A stretch of 64,000 nucleotides of DNA from positions 1,889,218-1,953,217 of the forward strand of contig CM038719.1 in NCBI GenBank assembly GCA_021613375.1, given 5' to 3'. The notes beneath the pieces were generated by a model. The model searched no databases and was not told the origin of the DNA. It worked only from the letters and a program-made list of their open reading frames with translations. This document shows, piece after piece, positions 50,777 to 63,975 of the stretch (the first letter of the stretch is position 1; each line of letters begins with the position of its first letter). Source of the stretch: Megaleporinus macrocephalus (lineage: Eukaryota > Chordata > Actinopteri > Characiformes > Anostomidae). The position numbers were made by a program, and so were the translations under genes.

Positions 50777-53700
50777 GTTGGTTTGAATTACCTCTCTAAT
50801 CTACAATGCACTTTATTAAACCTACCTTCTTGTATCTACACTCACTGTCTTACAGTTTATCAGCTCCACTTACAGACTGTAGTTCATCTGATTCTCTGTA
50901 TACTTTATTACTCTGGTCTTTAATGATCAGGACCCCCACAGGACCCCCACAGATACTTTTAGGGTACTAGATACTATTAGGGAGGTGGGTCCTTAGCACA
51001 GCAGTGCTGCTGGAGTGTTTAAACACTGTCTCCACTCACTGTCCACTCTATTAGACACTCTACTACTTGCTGGTCCACCTTGTAGATGTAAAGTCAGAGA
51101 CAGTAGCTCATCTGCTGCTGCACAGTTTGTGTTCCTCTAGTTCTTCATCAGTGGACACAGGACGCCGTCCACAGGACACTGCTGTCTGGATAGTTTTGGT
51201 TGGTGGACGATTCTCTGTCCAGCAGTGACACTGAGGTGTTTAAGCACAAATGTTCTGAGTGAACCTCATGGAGAAATATACAATACAAAAACACAGAATA
51301 TGGGTCTTTTAACAATACAATTATGGGAAATGTGGTTGTTTTGTGGGTATTTTATGTGCTAAATATCAATTGTGGATTTACCATTTATATATTATCCATA
51401 TATGTTCTTACAGTGAGTTGTCGTATGTTTTATATGGTTTCATCCAGAGCACATGTAGTTTTTAGGCCTTTTACATTCATGAGATCCTGCCATTATATAT
51501 CTGTCAGTACATGTAAACGTTACCTCATAGATGTGATGTTAAAATGTAATATCTGTCCCTAACACTGAATGTTACGTATTGTCAAAGTAATCCGAATTAC
51601 TGATTTAAACAGTCAACACTTGTAAATCATAATCAGGAGCCAAAGTGTCCACAGGCAACTTCATGCAGCAGAGGAAGAATGTCCTACCTCAGACACTGCA
51701 CAAACCTCAAACAAACACACATTCACAAACACTATGGAAGTAAATAAAATAATACTAATATACTAATACTATACTAGATGGAAATATAAATCGGGTATCT
51801 ATTATATCAGCCAGTAACAACCCAAATGTATGATCAGCTGATCAGTCACACAGAACTTATGAGCCATATTTAGTTTAGTTTCTATATATATTATGCATGT
51901 AGTGTATTATATTTAAAAATCCAGACAGAACTTTTCCAGACAGAAACCTTTGGAATCTGGAACCTAACTTTGTTTTTCAAACTGGACCTCAGGATATGAT
52001 CTACTTCTCTCACAAAAACATATTCATGTTACTTTGTATTGTATGTCTTATTATTTACATCCGTTCTAATCAGATCTGCTGTTCTTACTGGTGAATACAC
52101 ACTTACTGATCAGATAAAAGATGCCACACATTATACACACATTTTGTTATGTAAGATATATAGTTGTAACAAAATGTAATGTTATTTAGATTATTTGACG
52201 AAGTTTAAAGACTGCAGTGTAATAATATAATACATAAAAGACTGCAGGGTAATAAAATAAATAAAAGACTGCATGGTAATAATTTAAAAAATAAAAGGCT
52301 TCAGGGTAATAATACAATATATAAAAGACTGCAGGGTAATAATATAATATATAAAAGACTGCAGGGTAATAATATATTAAAAAAATAAAAGACTGCAGAG
52401 TAATAATATAATAAAAAAATAAAAGACTGCAGGGTAATAAAAATAAATAAAAGACTGCAGTGTGGTAATATAATAAATAAAAGACTACAGGGTAATAATA
52501 TAATAAATAAAAGACTACAGGGTAATAATATAATAAATAAAAGACTACAGGGTAATAACATAATAAATAAAGACTGCAGTGTAATAATATAATAAATAAA
52601 AGACTGCAGGGTAATAATATAATAAACTACTGCAGTGTAATAATATAATAAATAAAGACTGCAGTGTAATAATATAATAAATAAAAGACTGCAGGGTAAT
52701 AATATAATAAACTACTGCAGTGTAATAATATAATAAATAAAGACTGCAGTGTAATAATATAATAAATAAAAGACTGCAGGGTAATAATATAATAAACTAC
52801 TGCAGTGTAATAATATAATAAATAAAGACTGCAGGGTAATAATATAATAAACTACTGCAGTGTAATAATATAATAAATAAAGACTGCAGTGTAATAATAT
52901 AATAAATAAAAGACTGCAGGGTAATAATATAATAAACTACTGCAGTGTAATAATATAATAAATAAAGACTGCAGGGTAATAATATAATAAACTACTGCAG
53001 TGTATTAATATAATAAATAAAGACTGCAGGGTAATAATATAATAAACTACTGCAGTTTAATAATATAATAAATAAAGACTGCAGGGTAATAATATAATAA
53101 ATAAAGACTGCAGGGTAATAATATAATAAATAAAGACTGCAGGGTAATAATATAATAAACTACTGCAGTGTAATAATATAATAAATAAAGACTGCAGGGT
53201 AATAATATAATAAATAAAGACTGCAGGGTAATAATATAATAAACTACTGCAGTGTAATAATATAATAAATAAAGACTGCAGTGTAATAATATAATAAATA
53301 AAAGACTGCAGGGTAATAATATAATAAACTACTGCAGTGTAATAATATAATAAATAAAGACTGCAGGGTAATAATATAGTAAATAAAGACTGCAGGGTAA
53401 TAATATAATATATAAACTACTGCAGTGTATTAATATAATAAATAAAAGACTGCAGTGTTATGATATAATAATTTAATAGGATTATATGATAGTGAGTTTA
53501 AATGGTGTCTGTCCCTTTAAGAGCTCTCGCGCGATTTGAAATTAAGTGACGGTTGGAGCTGACTGAGGGGACCTGAGGAGAAAACGGAGCTTTTAAACAC
53601 TACGTTTAATTATCAGCATAAATAACAGTTTTTAGACGATTTAAAGACACAAACGGCATCAGGAACCACTTTAACAAGTGAAAGGAAGGATTTTTGGTGT

Positions 53701-56700
53701 GTTTAAATTAATTTTATGGTCGGCCTCGTCAGGTTTTGTTAACCTAGCTAGCTAGCGTCAGCTAAATGACAATTTAAAATTTCGGTTCTGTAACTGAAAA
53801 AGATATTAAACGTAGTTTGTAGTAAAACAAAGTAAACATTTGAGTTTAGCCGTGTATATATTTTTACTGCTTTTTATATTTTTTATTCGAGTTCTCGACC
53901 TTTCCGTTCCACCTCAAATGGCGCAGCAGTTACAGTCCGGTACCTGAGCAGGTGTGAGCGGAAAAGTCGTTACCTCCATAATCCGATCTGCTGCATATCA
54001 ATTCGAAGTCTCCTGTCAAAAAAGTATATGTTGGTTATTTTAATCAAACTGTTTTAATACAAATGTTCTTTATGCTATCCTATAAGTTGCAGTTTCACTG
54101 GAAAAGCGGACTTAAATCTAAACTCTGGCACGAAATATTATTAGAGTAGCCACTGGGTGTCACCAAGTTATTCATTCTAGATTAACTAACCCAGCAAACC
54201 GAGTTCTTATCGAGTTTACTGAAGTACATTCAAACTATCAGTTTTCTTTATTTACACATGGTTTGTAACTGTAAAGTATACGTGCATTAAATATACGTGT
54301 TTATTTCCTTCGAATTCAGTAATGTGCACAAAAACTACTTGAATGCTAATAGTAAGGAGATTTGTTAACCATAGATCACTGGGTTACTGTGTTTTTCTAG
54401 GAATTTTAATCATTACATGTTTTACATTTAAACACCTGAAATTGGAAGTTTAAATTTAATCCCTAAATGAAGCTTAAGTATGAGTTTAAAGTAAAGTGGC
54501 AACAAGAGCAATTTCAATGATTTAATCTAACTGTAATTCAGGATTAAAAAGATTATGATTAATGATGTTGGTTAAAACATCAAGTTTACGATTAATCCTT
54601 AATAGTTTAATCCTAAACTATTCAACTGATTAGGTCAACTTTTCCTACGTTGAGATAGGGGGCTGCAAGATGAGATTTACCATTTTAAATGAGCCCACGT
54701 TCAATGTAAAGATTAAGTGGGCTATGTGCCTGATAGCCTATTTGCAATGGAAATGCAGTTCACACGGCAAGACGGGTAATTAGTTTATCCTGGACACATA
54801 AACAGTTGGATTGGTAATCGCTAGTAAAGCTTAGTAAAGCTCCCCAGTGTATGCTTTAACTTAACTAACCTGTCCACTTCTCAGCTCCTTGTTTGCATTC
54901 TGGATTTGTGGTGTCGGTTGGCTTCCCGTTTTCATCAGGGATGTAAACAAAATATGCCCACATTCATTTCTCGAGCTGGCTTGTGTGTCGCTCAACCGAG
55001 TCAAATTAGTACATGTGATTTGATTTGCTTATTCAGAATATTGATTCAGTTGCTCAAGGCCGCCTCACATCAGACGCGTTGGCTAGTTATTAGGCTATAT
55101 ACAATATTGAAAGCAACGAACGCTAAAGTATCGAATCATTTGTGACGTTGCAGTGTTGAAAAAGCATCAAATGTTCGGTGCGTCGTGCAACTCTAGCACC
55201 CACCTTCCCCAGTTCCTTCAGAGGCTCCACCCTCTAAATTCCCCCCAAATCACCGCCGCCACGGCAAATAAAAAATTAGTTGTCTCACCTAAAGCCGTGG
55301 TGACTCACCCAGGAAGGCTTACTCCCGCCCCAGCCTCCCCATGCAAGCATTACAGAATTTAGCTGCTTAACAGTAGTAGTAGGCTCTATTTAGCGGAGGA
55401 TCTTATAAAGCTCTAATATTATTAATTATTTGAGTGTTTTTTAAAGAAGCTTCTGAACTGAGGGAGGGAAACTGTCTATTCCATTTAGCTTTTCCAGAGT
55501 AGGAAAACAATGTGTATGAGTTTGTTCGCTTCATGAGAAAACTGATCCACAGTTATAGATGTTTGATAGTCACTGTGTTTCAGTTCTGAGCTACTGTCTG
55601 AATAAGATGCTTGCAGTAGACTAAAAAAAATACACTGTCATTGTATTTATTAATTGTTTGCGTACTGCAGCATTATGTGATATCCTAATCTTCTCAAACT
55701 TGTTTTTTCCAGATAAACATTCCACGGTTAGCAAGGTCAATAGAGTATACATTGTCTTCCCCGGACGAACTCAGGTAAAAAGACATGTTCTTTGGGAGAA
55801 AGAGTATCACTGACACTGCACCTGTCTCATCTCACAAACTTTACTGAAACAGTTAATATGGATATAATGTACTGTAGAGATTTCCAGTCAACATTTTCCA
55901 TGTCTCTAAAATTCTTGACAACTAGGTTTGTTTTTAGTTTAATACCCATGCTGACTCGGTAAACAGTATGGCTCATGGCAGCAGTGTTTGTGTACGTAGC
56001 TTTGTTTGTAAACTTTGTGATGTGAACAGTTTGGTTCTATTCCTCATTGCTCCTCGACTGCTGCAGCGATCTGTACTCCTCCTCCTGGGCACAGTGTCCT
56101 GAGCCAACTGGAGGGATGACAGCTGCAGCAGCAGCACTTCTGTAGTCAACACTCAACACTGATTAGGTTGCTGCTTGTGTGCACCACCCATGAAATCCAT
56201 GTTGTGCTCCACCTGAGAGTGAACTTTGCCCCCAGAGATGCACCCAACTGGCTTTCATTATGAGCGTTCCACTATGCTTTGGGCAGCTGGTGGTTTCATC
56301 ATCGCTTTTTGACTGTCTCTAAAACATAGTATGGACCATTTGGCACCTGTTGCCTCATAAAAAAGCATCTTGGACCTTGGATCGTACAATAAAAAACAAG
56401 ATAAGAACTAACTAAAGTAACATTTGAAAAGGAGAATTATTATGAAAAACTATTATTATTATTAAGACAGACAAATGGCTTTTAATACATATATCTATTT
56501 ATCCAATCCCATGTTCACTTTTGAGACTAGTGGTCCCACACTGTATTCTTATAATTTGGTAAAAACAGTACCTGAAAACTGGTAGTTTACAGAGGTTGTT
56601 TGGGGGGAGCATGGAGTATGATCTGTAGAGCCAACACCATCATCCAGGTGGTCCCAAAATTATGATTAGTTGGGTTTAAATCTGGGGAATTAGGGGTCCA

Positions 56701-57269
56701 AGGTAGTACTTGTCTAGATCAGCTCTTCCAACCAGTGTGGGAAATTTCTAGTTGTGTGACGTGTCGCATTGTCTTGCTGGAAGATCCCATCTGTCCCAGA
56801 GAAGAAAATCAGCATGTATGGTGTACGTGATCTGCAAGGATGGATTCAGACCCAAACGGGTTGAGAGTGTCTTCCACATGGATGTGTGGGTCCAGAGAAA
56901 GTCACCAAAACAGAACGCTGCCACCATCCAAAGTAGAAAGTATAATAATGTGGCACTGTGTCTGTTTAATTAGACTAATGCTATGTCAGTGAATTTGTCA
57001 GCATTTTAGGGCTAAATAAATTTGAGGAGGAGAAAATTATTATTTGATTTGTCAACATGTTATTAATTGTAAAATTAAAACTTTTTTCTGCTGTTTAACT
57101 ATGATTATGATTCTTATTAAGTCAAAGACTAATTTTCTACTTACTATTAAGAGTACGTGTCAGAATAGCAGTGTGGCCAAATTCTGAAGAACACACTGCC
57201 TGAAATGTATATAAAAGGGTTTCTTGAACACACTATGATACTTTTTCATGAAGTTGTGATGAGCTTCTT

Positions 57270-57305
<36 letters not shown>

Positions 57306-60300
57306 TCTCACAGCTCTCACAGCTCTCCCAGCTCTCCCAAAAACATGTATCCAGTCATTTCTTTTGGCCATGGTGTGGACCATAAATATCTGAATGGGTA
57401 CAGGTCTGAAGAATCTACTGTTACCTGGGGGGAGCTGGAATTTCAAGAGGCAGGCCACAGACAAAGTCTGGTAGGTAACACACCCACATCTGAGCAGAGG
57501 TTCCCAAGCTTGATCTTGAGGACCCTTGTCCTGCATATTTGGGTGTTTGTATGCCTTTTGGTCCATGTGTTGTCTGAGCTATAAGCAAAAATATGCAGAA
57601 AATATTGTAATAGATTAAACCATATGGCTAACAAGTGAGTTTTTGTCTTAATTTAAACATTATGAATAATACTAATAATAGTGCATTGCCTTTGCATTGC
57701 AATTTTCATCATTTCTTCTGTAAACATTGTTATCTTGCGCTCATACCACAGTGTAACTGATCTCTTTCTAATGTGTGTAACACAAATTCAGTTACCACAG
57801 TTTAAAGTTGCTGCTGTAATAAGTGCAAAATGTAGTTTATTGTCTTGCTGAAATAAACAGGACCTTCCTTCAGAATGGAGTTGGCTGGATGGCAACATGT
57901 GTATGTGTCGTTTAGCAATAATGTGGCCTTCACATATGTTTTTGGTCTTGTCCCTTGCATACAGCGATTTCTCCAGATTCTTTGAATCTTTGAATGATAT
58001 TTTGTAGTGTAGACGATGATAATCTCCAAGTTCTTTGCTAGTTAAAGTTGAGAAACATACATACAAGCTGTCTTTTGGTATGTTTTCGTTTGTTTACGTG
58101 AGTAGAGGCTGTCTGGGCGAGAAGGTGGTTCTTATGTCTGCTGCCTTAATAGCAGCTCCTCTTTCTGTTCAGTTGAAATCTCTCTTTATCACAGCGTCAC
58201 ATACAACATATACTGTGATGTTCTGTTTGTGTGTTTCTCTTGTAATATAGTCTAAACTAGTGCAGCACTCCTCACCTTCATGTCTTTCATTCTGTTCTTC
58301 ACTTACTGCCTCTGTCTGATTTTCGAAGGTCTTCAGAATGACACAAATAAAAACAACCTACTGACTATAGGGTCTAAATGATTTCCCCATTGTTGTATTC
58401 TGTTATTTTTTACATTTTGCATAGCATCCTAACTTTTTTAGAAAAAGGTTTATATTATCTCCGTTGTTGTGATGTCAGTGATTTAGTCCCCTTTTTTATT
58501 AAATAGGTTTGGAATTATGTTGATTAAAATTTGATTATGATTCTTTAAAAACAATTCTAGAAGTGATGGCTGCAACTTTTTGTCCCCAGTTTATGGTGTC
58601 CAATAAAGCTCAGATCTCATTAATCTACGATTTGGTGAAGGAGTACTGGTGTCTGCCGGCGCCCAACCTGTTGGTGTCTGTGGTGAGTGAAGAAGGCCAG
58701 GACGAGGTTAAGAGCTGGGTCCGAAAAGCGCTGAGGCAGGGTCTAGTGCGGGCTGTTCAGAGCACAGGTGACTTTCCTCTTCTTGTGTGATGTGTAGAGC
58801 TGCATGATGTGAACTAACTACCTTCTTGTGAGAGGACAGTGCTGAATAATGTTGGTGTATTAGCTGTGTAGCGACAATAGTGTAGTGTATCACTTTGACT
58901 GTATGACGAGTAATTTGGCCACTTCTGGCTTATACTGCAATAGTTGCATGCAATGGACAATTAAATAGGTAGTCACAATTATTTAAATGACAATTCATTG
59001 TCAGTTAAATTTCATTATTATTAGGCCTAATTTGGAGTGTAAGTCATAAACCAAAAATGTCTGGTAGTGCTTTGCTCCCCCATCAATGAGTTATTCTCCA
59101 AATTGCTATTCGTTAATCATCTAACTGGAGTTAGAAAGCATGTATTTATGTGACAGATGATGTATCTTTTCTACAATTAACTGTGTTAACACAGTGTTCT
59201 GTGTGGGGCATTTTTTCCACCATCCACAGGACCCTTTGATTTCTCTGCTTATGTAGCTTTTACTTGCTCAGGGCATGAGCACTGTATTGACTTCCAGTTG
59301 CTTTGGGTTGGTCTTGTAGACACTGACAGGTCAGGTGAAGTAGTATTACTGAATAGTGCATCCTATTTTCTGGCACTGTGTCTCAGGTGCGTGGATCATA
59401 ACGAGCGGTCTAAGGAAAGGCGTTAGCCGCTGTGTAGGTGAAGCAGTGAGGGATCATACAGCTGCAGCCTCAATGCCCACCGAGTCTAAAGTGATTGCTC
59501 TCGGCGTATCTCCCTTGAGTCTGGTAACCGGTCGCCAACATCCCAGCAGTACACAGGTGGAGTACAGTGCACACGTATAAATCATCTGCACCAAGATGCT
59601 TATACCATTTTAGCATTTACATGTTAGAAGCATTTCATGATGAATGGAATGACAGATCAATACAAATAGAAACCAACTTCACAGGTATCAACAAGGAAGA
59701 AATTAAAAACACGACTATGCCTTACCTGCACGTGGTTGAGTTACCTGACAGACCGTGACCGTCACGTGACCTCTCCTTGTCTCAGAAAAAAACAAATTTC
59801 ATTTTACTTGATTGCAGTAATCGCCTAATTTATTATTCTATTGGATCACAATTCAAAAGCAGTGTCTCATTTCATTAGTTGATTTTGAGTAAATCTGTAT
59901 TTATTATTACTTTTGTACGTTTCAAGTTATTTTAGTGACCATTGTGGGTTTTCTTTGTTTATGCATACCAACATTTGTGGTTCATTTGTGTAATGTAAAT
60001 ATGACTGTCCTGATAATATAATATAAATATGACTGTCCTGATTTCTGAATGTCTATAAATCGAGATCTGTTCTTTAAGAAAATCATTTACTTTCAATTAT
60101 TGGTTCTAGTTTTATGACAGCTTCTCTTAAGAGTACTTGTATGTGATGAACAAAATAATTTAATGCATGTATCTGCAACCAAAGCAAAATCTTTTTTCCT
60201 TGTAACTACATTTTTGCATATAACTGTGTGTATGTGTGTGTTTGTAAAACTTTCCATTATTCCAAGATACTATTTGCTAAATACATACAGGAGAGCTGCC

Positions 60301-62089
60301 GTTTGGATTGTAACTACCAGGGCTTCCTGTTGTTGGATGATCAGAGTGAAGTCTGCAAGGGCATTGAAACAGACTTCATCACAGAACTGGAACACTACAT
60401 AGCCTGTAAGGCCGCTAGATACATAGGTGAGAGACAGAGCCAAGCATCATGCAGCACATGCAGAGATATATATTAGAAAAAAATAAGTCAATAGTCTTGT
60501 GCTTAAATTTAAAAGAAAAAAAAAAACGCTAAAACATATACATGATAGCAAACTTTGAAAGATTTTTGAATTTGAACATTCTTTGATTTCTATTTTGTGA
60601 ATGCAGGCTTGTTCATGAAATGGCGAAGTAGATTGGTGTGAAAGTTAGCAGCCCACAAATCAAGAAACAATTTAAAGAAGCTCCTTCTGGACTCATATCC
60701 AATATAAATAAAAAAGCATACACTTAGAGGAAGGGAGTCGCATTTGTCCCCCGACTAGAAGACAGACAGCTGTCTGTTGACAAACATCTTAAACTGTCAG
60801 TGAGAATATTAGCTAAATCCTTCACCTGTGAGTATCTACAGTTACAACTACAGACCTTGATGTGGTACAGTGTCTGCCAGGAGCTGTAACTATCAGTTAC
60901 ACAAGTTTATTTAAGATTACTTAACACTTGACACAGTTGAAATCATGGTTGTGATGAAGTTAGATGATAATGTGAATTTTTTGTGAATATATTTACTATA
61001 TTTAAATTCACTTCTATTATATTGTTCTAATGAAATCATCTGTTTTGTTTTCTTCCGGCTCAAATACTCAAATTAGGTTGTAATAAAAAACATAAGATCC
61101 CGGTGTTATGCTTGCTGATTTATGGAGGAGCTTCCGTGTTAAAGGTTTGTTATTAATTGCTCATATTTTACAGGTTACTCACATCCCTCTAAAGGCTCAT
61201 TTATGCTCCATGTTAAATACGAATACGGACGGAGGCTTCTATCTTCTATCTTATATTTGTACACATTCTCTGAAAGCTTATGGATGGAATGGAGCTGTAC
61301 TACTTGAAATCGTGAGCGCAGTATAGCTAATAGTCCAAGTGAAACGTGATCACTGCCATATGGACACAACAAAAAAGAAAAAAAAGTTATGGCGGAACAC
61401 TTTAAAGTGAAGCTGTTTGACCTAGTCCGGAATTTTATATGTATATGTGTCAGGCCATAGTGGCTTCTCCGGTGTCGTTAAGTTTGTTGTCAGAAAATGT
61501 TTGAATGTATTGCTTAACCAGACCTGCCAGCGTAATGAACGCATAGACGCGTGTGGCCAGTGACAAATCACAACATTTGAAGCATTTATGTACTTAAAGG
61601 CAGCATAAATGAGCTTTTAGTTTTGCTTAAAGATTTGTCATTGTGCTGTATTCGGACCATCTTGTGTCCTGTCACTTTTAGAGAATGGGAAAGTCACTGA
61701 AAAAGGCCACCCCGTGGTTGGTACTGAGCGGGACCGGCCCGGCCGCTGATATGGTCAGTGAGCTGCTGAATGGCCTGAGCCCCTTCCCTGTGGATACAGG
61801 GGGCTGTGACGACACTAAGCTTAAAGACAGTGTCAGACAGATCGTCAGGAAGCACTTCCCTGATGAGATAACACTGGATGAACTAGTGACGCAGGTGAGA
61901 GACCCGGGGGGTTGGGGGGTATTTAGTGGGTAGCTCTGCCGCTTTACAACAAGTTTGGTTGGGTTTGATTCGCAGATTGGGAAACCAGGGTCCTTTTCCA
62001 TGTGGAGTTTGCATGTTGCAGGCAGATTGGAGATGCTAAATCCCTGGGTGTGTCTGTGTGTCTGCCCTGCCATATATATACATATATAT

Positions 62090-62132
<43 letters not shown>

Positions 62133-63212
62133 GTGTATGTGTAAAATCATTTAAAACCATTGGGCTCAGCAGGACACATATAATACATTGTTTCACATAT
62201 ACTACAGTACACTCTCTCTCACTTTCTCTCTCTCTAGGCTGTCGACATCTATAAAAAGGGAGCACTGATTACGGTGTTTGATGGAGAGCAGGACAACAAC
62301 ACTGATTTTGACACGGTGATTCTGAAAGCTTTATTCAAAGGTAAGCTGATAGCTACAGAACTTTAAGAAGCTGAAGTACGTTCATTTATATATGTTTTAT
62401 GTCCTGATCTGAACTTCACACAGTTCTCTAATTCTAACCAGCCTGTACAGCCTCTAAGCAGACACACCCTGATGCCACTGTTTACAAAGAGCAGCTGAAA
62501 TTGGCTGTAGTCTTGAACAGTGTGGGCTTTGCCAAAAGTGATCTGTTCAATGGAGGCATCCCGTGGCAGGTTAGTGTAACTGCAATGCATGTTCATATTC
62601 ACATAATGATTACTGTGTATACCGTGTAAGGGGCAAAGTTTAAAGGTTTTTTATAGTCATATAGTCTTTTATAATCATTTGAGGACCTAAAATCTCTTGG
62701 TTTATCTTTTTATAAGGCTGTAAAAGTCAAGTAAAAGTCATTTTATTTATTCAAAATGATGTTTCTTATCTTTTTGAGTCAAGTTATTTATTTTATATGG
62801 CCTTTTTAACAGTCCAAAATTTGCCGACTTACAGAACCAGAATTTATCAACGTCCCTTTTTGTATTTTTTTGTTTTTGGTTACAATGCACCTTTGGTGGT
62901 AAGCCTCGCTGTTTGCTCTCTTTCTCTCTCTCTCTCTCTTTCTGTCTTTCTCTCTCACTCTCTCTCTCTCACTCTTTCTCTCAGGATAAAGACCTGGAAG
63001 ACTTAATGAAGGACGTTCTGGTGAACAAGAAGGCCCAGTTTCTGCGCCTCTTTACAGAGAACGGTCTAAGCATCACAAAGTACCTGACGTACAAGCGTTT
63101 GGACAATCTGTATGAGTCCCTGTCTGAGAGCAGTCTGACCACCTCACTGCTGCAGAAGTACCTGAAAAAAAACTCAGATGACGAAAAAAACAAACTCATC
63201 CACATATTACAG
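50708..63212 (+). CDS. trpm4: TRPM4-like channel, copy 2 (N-terminal exons; gene continues past the window)
   Basis: Second trpm4-like gene, head-to-tail with copy 1. Exons: 50708-50776 (ATG), 55713-55774, 57305-57470, 58590-58767, 59387-59556, 60291-60426, 61077-61144, 61682-61894, 62238-62340, 62442-62569 and 62985-63212. All phases agree and the sum is 507 codons. These cover the TRPM homology region that forms the cytosolic ring and helps sense Ca2+ and nucleotides. Diagnostic blocks are VTWGELEFQEAGHRQS, APNLLVSVVSEEGQ, GLVRAVQSTGAWIITSGL, YQGFLLLDDQSE, KIPVLCLLI, KKATPWLVLSGTGPAADM, DFDTVILKAL and FLRLFTENGLSITKYLTYKR. From exon 61077 on, each exon has a counterpart in copy 1 with the same phase. 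The block equivalent to [14 protein letters not shown] is changed to LAVVLNSVGFAKSD. Membrane exons are outside the window, so activity cannot be judged. Confidence 0.88.
50860..51240. repeat. Interspersed repeat, same family as 1,440 and 8,450, not expanded
   Basis: Shares 'tagttcatctgattctctgt', 'ctttaatgatcaggaccccc' and the 'ggaggtgggtc' segments with the ric8a-intron copies, but holds only about one 45-bp-type unit. It lies in intron 1 of trpm4 copy 2. Confidence 0.75.
51241..52200. other. trpm4 copy 2 intron 1, no gene
   Basis: AT-rich sequence. The part near 51,940-52,090 matches 23,815-23,960 in reverse complement, a diverged dispersed repeat. No exon recognised. Confidence 0.5.
52205..53465. 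repeat. 26/29-bp AT-rich minisatellite, ~43 copies
   Basis: Units such as 'gactgcagggtaataatata' plus 'ataaataaa' alternate with shorter 'ctactgcagtgtaataatat' units. Higher-order alternation of the two types is visible from 52,560. It contains many PstI-type ctgcag sites. Confidence 0.95.
53500..53720 (+). promoter_or_regulatory. Possible alternative promoter or 5' UTR of trpm4 copy 2
   Basis: After the AT-rich array, base composition shifts to unique sequence with 'ctctcgcgcgattt' and a purine-rich 'gaggggacctgaggagaaaa' stretch. It could be a TATA-less start site upstream of exon 55713. Compositional argument only. Confidence 0.2.
53721..55712. other. trpm4 copy 2 intron 1, mostly unique sequence
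   Basis: No tandem array or transposon ends recognised; a small 'aacctagctagctagcgtca' cluster lies at about 53,740. Short open frames near 54,906 and 55,153 have no splice context or family resemblance. Confidence 0.45.
55713..55774 (+). CDS. trpm4: trpm4 copy 2: proposed second exon
   Basis: A 62-base segment between a strong acceptor (tgttttttccag) and donor (cag|gtaaaa). Read in phase with exon 1 it gives INIPRLARSIEYTLSSPDEL, only loosely like the IPK-containing start of other TRPM4 proteins. Its phase 2 end fits exon 57305. Confidence 0.45.
56590..56945 (-). mobile_element. Tc1/mariner-superfamily remnant, inverted relative of 25,853
   Basis: Its plus-strand frame (CKDGFRPKRVESVFHMDVWV) is nearly the same as the minus-strand frame of the 25,853-26,357 element (CKDGFRPKLGESVFHMDEWV), so the two copies lie in opposite orientation. 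Those frames are the antisense of a transposase. Confidence 0.65.
57305..57470 (+). CDS. trpm4: trpm4 copy 2: third exon with repeated acceptors
   Basis: Encodes KNMYPVISFGHGVDHKYLNG and WGELEFQEAGHRQSL, matching the YGELDFTGAGRKHS region of TRPM4. The (CT)n tract ends in four cag acceptors 9 bases apart (exon starts 57305, 57314, 57323 or 57332), all in frame; the first is listed. Confidence 0.75.
57780..58450. mobile_element. Unclassified DNA-element remnant, relative of 26,690
   Basis: Shares blocks with 27,340-27,510 and ends near 'gcatagcatcctaactttt'. It lies in the intron before exon 58590-58767. Confidence 0.45.
62065..62132. repeat. (TA)n microsatellite
   Basis: About 30 TA repeats in the intron before exon 62238-62340. 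Confidence 0.95.
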
Positions 63213-63599
63213 GTAAGAGGATGTAAGCTGGTTCAAATACTTTTTTTAGGAAATGTTTCAGTGCATCATAGGAACTCAGTTTTAATGAGATAATTTTGCT
63301 ACCACTGGGCATTATTTTAAAAATGTACACTAAATACACAGATGTGACAAACATAAATATTTACACACTTGTACCCAGGGATTGCTCTTAATTCACTTAA
63401 TATCTAGTTAAGCTGGCCAGTTTATTCCAAGTTATTCATTTTTCAGTTATTATGTCACATTTTCAGTGTTTAATGTTTTCACACTTTGCCTTTATTATCA
63501 TAGTTTTCAGGAGACTTTCTACATTGTTCTTGCAGTGTAGATAAAAGCAACGTCATTTGCTAGTTATAATAAACTGTGGTGTATGTCACTGCATAACCT

Positions 63600-63975
63600 G
63601 ATTGAAAGTCAAGTCAAGTTTATTTGTGTAGCACTTTTTACAACAATGTTGTCAAAAAGCAGCTTTGCAGAAGTTTGAGAACATACAGTTACAGCATGTA
63701 TCCCCCTGTGAGCAAGCGAGAGGCAACGGTGGCAATAAAAACTCCCTCAGGACTGGAGAAAGAAACCTTGGGAGGAACCAAGTCTCTGGTCAAACAGTAT
63801 TTACAGTTTTTTAAGCCAAGTTCAAAAACAGAGTAAGAGAATATCTTTTTGAAGACTAGATGTTAAAAGCTTTAGAAACTGCACAGGTAGAGGCAGTCTC
63901 TGACTGAGGCAGTCTGTGACTCAGTCTTTGTGGAAAGTGGGAGTGAGTTGAAACAGTCCGATTATATCTTAAAGC
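63600..63975 (+). mobile_element. Non-LTR retroposon 3' region
   Basis: Starts with 'caagtttatttgtgtagcac', then 'aaagcagctttgcagaag' and 'ccccctgtgagcaagcgaga'; an inverted relative is at 43,370-43,960. It lies in the intron after the last exon of copy 2 in the window. Confidence 0.65.

Noticed and set aside
56752..56973. Apparent conserved gene shared with 25,872-26,075
   Set aside because: Conservation is explained by two copies of one transposon; the frame is antisense to its transposase remnant.
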